A stretch of DNA of 12,331 bases from JAUZQZ01 sp964624255 (GTDB taxonomy: Bacteria; Pseudomonadota; Zetaproteobacteria; Mariprofundales; Mariprofundaceae), in assembly GCA_964624255.1 (NCBI GenBank), contig CAZUWV010000044.1, positions 1 through 12,331 on the forward strand. Reading direction: 5' to 3'. Positions within the stretch are counted from its first letter, which is position 1. Every line of letters begins with the position of its first letter. The position numbers and the translations under genes are program-made. Below are positions 11,641-12,331 of the stretch, one piece after another. The notes beneath the pieces are model-generated. The model saw nothing but the letters and a program-made list of their open reading frames with translations, searched no databases and was not told the DNA's origin.

Positions 11641-12331
11641 CGTGGAGTTATAACCGAATCTGGTGTATGAGGGGTTGAAAGGAAGCGGCGTATCTGGTTG
11701 ACTTGTTGTTGCAAGACAAACAACCAACCTGAGGAGATACGCCACTATGAGTAAGAGTAACGTAATTGAACTAGCCGGTCGAGAGGCGGACAGTGATGTG
11801 TTGAGTGAGCTGCTGCGGGGTGGGGCGCGGCGATTGATTCACCAGGCGGTGGAGGCGGAATTGCAGGAGCTGCTGGGTGCGCATGCCGAGCGGCGGCTGG
11901 GGGATGGCCGGGCGGTGGTGGTACGCAACGGCTATCTGCCGGAGCGCGAGTTACAGACGGGGTTGGGGCCGGTAACGGTTCGGATTCCGAAGGTTAGAGC
12001 CAGGACCGGCGAGGCGGTGAGTTTTCATTCAGCACTGGTGCCGCCCTATGTGCGCAAGACCCGATCGCTGGAGGCAGCGCTGCCGTGGTTGTACCTGAAG
12101 GGGGTCTCCAGTGGCGAGATGAGCGAGGCCCTGAAGGTGTTGGTGGGTCCGCAGGCCACGGGGCTGTCGGCGAGTACGGTATCGCGTCTGAAGCAGCTCT
12201 GGGGGCAAGAGTACCGGAGTTGGTGCGAAGCAGCTCTGGATAGGAACCGGTGGGTCTATGTGTGGGCCGATGGCGTCTACAGCGGCCTGCGGGGTGAGCA
12301 GGAGAAATTGTGTGCCCTGGTGGTGATCGGC
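11641..12331 (+). mobile_element. IS256-family insertion sequence, left part (runs off window)
   Basis: The element interrupts an IS3 transposase gene. Its left end lies somewhere between about 11636 and 11675 and cannot be fixed without the right end. About 100 bases of noncoding sequence precede the transposase start. Confidence 0.75.
11747..12331 (+). CDS. IS256-family (mutator-type) transposase, 3' end outside window
   Basis: The first 195 codons are open from ATG 11747 to the window end. They begin MSKSNVIELAGREADSDVLS, with GAGGAG upstream of the start. Typical IS256 features follow: RRLIHQAVEAELQELLG (28-44), VRNGYLPERELQTGLGPVTV (59-78) leading to RIPKVRAR, and the KTRSLEAALPWLYLKGVSSG (104-123) segment. 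VWADGVYSGLR (172-182) contains the first catalytic Asp, D175, of the DDE triad. The visible part has no stop or frameshift, so this may be an intact and comparatively recent element. It encodes the enzyme that moves the element itself and is not part of the metabolic cluster. Confidence 0.9.
   Translation, partial: MSKSNVIELAGREADSDVLSELLRGGARRLIHQAVEAELQELLGAHAERRLGDGRAVVVRNGYLPERELQTGLGPVTVRIPKVRARTGEAVSFHSALVPPYVRKTRSLEAALPWLYLKGVSSGEMSEALKVLVGPQATGLSASTVSRLKQLWGQEYRSWCEAALDRNRWVYVWADGVYSGLRGEQEKLCALVVIG

Noticed and set aside
1..12331. tRNA or rRNA gene that could serve as an island attachment site
   Set aside because: No cloverleaf-like sequence or rRNA segment was recognised by eye on either strand. 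A covariance-model scan would be needed to exclude one completely.

Overview
The window looks like an accessory (island-type) region of a Gram-negative bacterium, most likely an uncultured or environmental gammaproteobacterium. The grounds are an outer-membrane beta-barrel porin with a Sec signal peptide, Shine-Dalgarno-led operons, a PsrABC/SoeABC-like molybdenum oxidoreductase and IS3, ISNCY-like and IS256 elements. No rRNA, tRNA or housekeeping gene is present, so the taxonomic call is inference.

Layout. Positions 1-55 are one arm of a long inverted repeat whose other arm is at 11181-11238. Positions 147-199 hold short insertion-sequence-end debris, followed at 214-242 by a good sigma70-type promoter. 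Module A (346-4146, visibly AT-richer) encodes a luciferase-like, probably F420-dependent oxidoreductase, a fumarylacetoacetate-hydrolase-family enzyme, an outer-membrane porin and a 73-residue protein with one C-terminal membrane segment. Positions about 4150-4891 are a decayed, chimeric insertion-sequence remnant on the minus strand: an ISNCY-type helix-turn-helix start joined to an IS3-type DDE end. Module B (5039-11043, visibly GC-richer) encodes a cytoplasmic three-subunit molybdopterin oxidoreductase (catalytic subunit, four-cluster ferredoxin subunit, NrfD-type membrane anchor), the sulfurtransferase FdhD and an NADPH:F420 oxidoreductase homologue. From 11172 to the window end there is insertion-sequence material: the inverted-repeat arm, three short hairpins, an IS3 transposase 3' fragment, and an IS256-family element that interrupts it and runs off the window.

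How the genes may work together (inference). The porin would admit a small substrate. The molybdoenzyme would exchange electrons between a cytoplasmic substrate and the quinone pool, with FdhD maturing its cofactor. The luciferase-like enzyme would carry out an F420H2-linked step and the FAH-family enzyme a C-C cleavage, hydration or isomerisation step. The NADPH:F420 oxidoreductase would connect F420 to NADPH. The substrate cannot be read from the sequence. The two modules share a noncoding repeat of about 90 bp (2448-2539 and 9211-9301), which suggests a linked history despite the insertion-sequence remnant between them. The combination of two F420-type genes with an FdhD-associated molybdoenzyme that does not look like a formate dehydrogenase, all inside an IS-bounded segment, is the most interesting content here.
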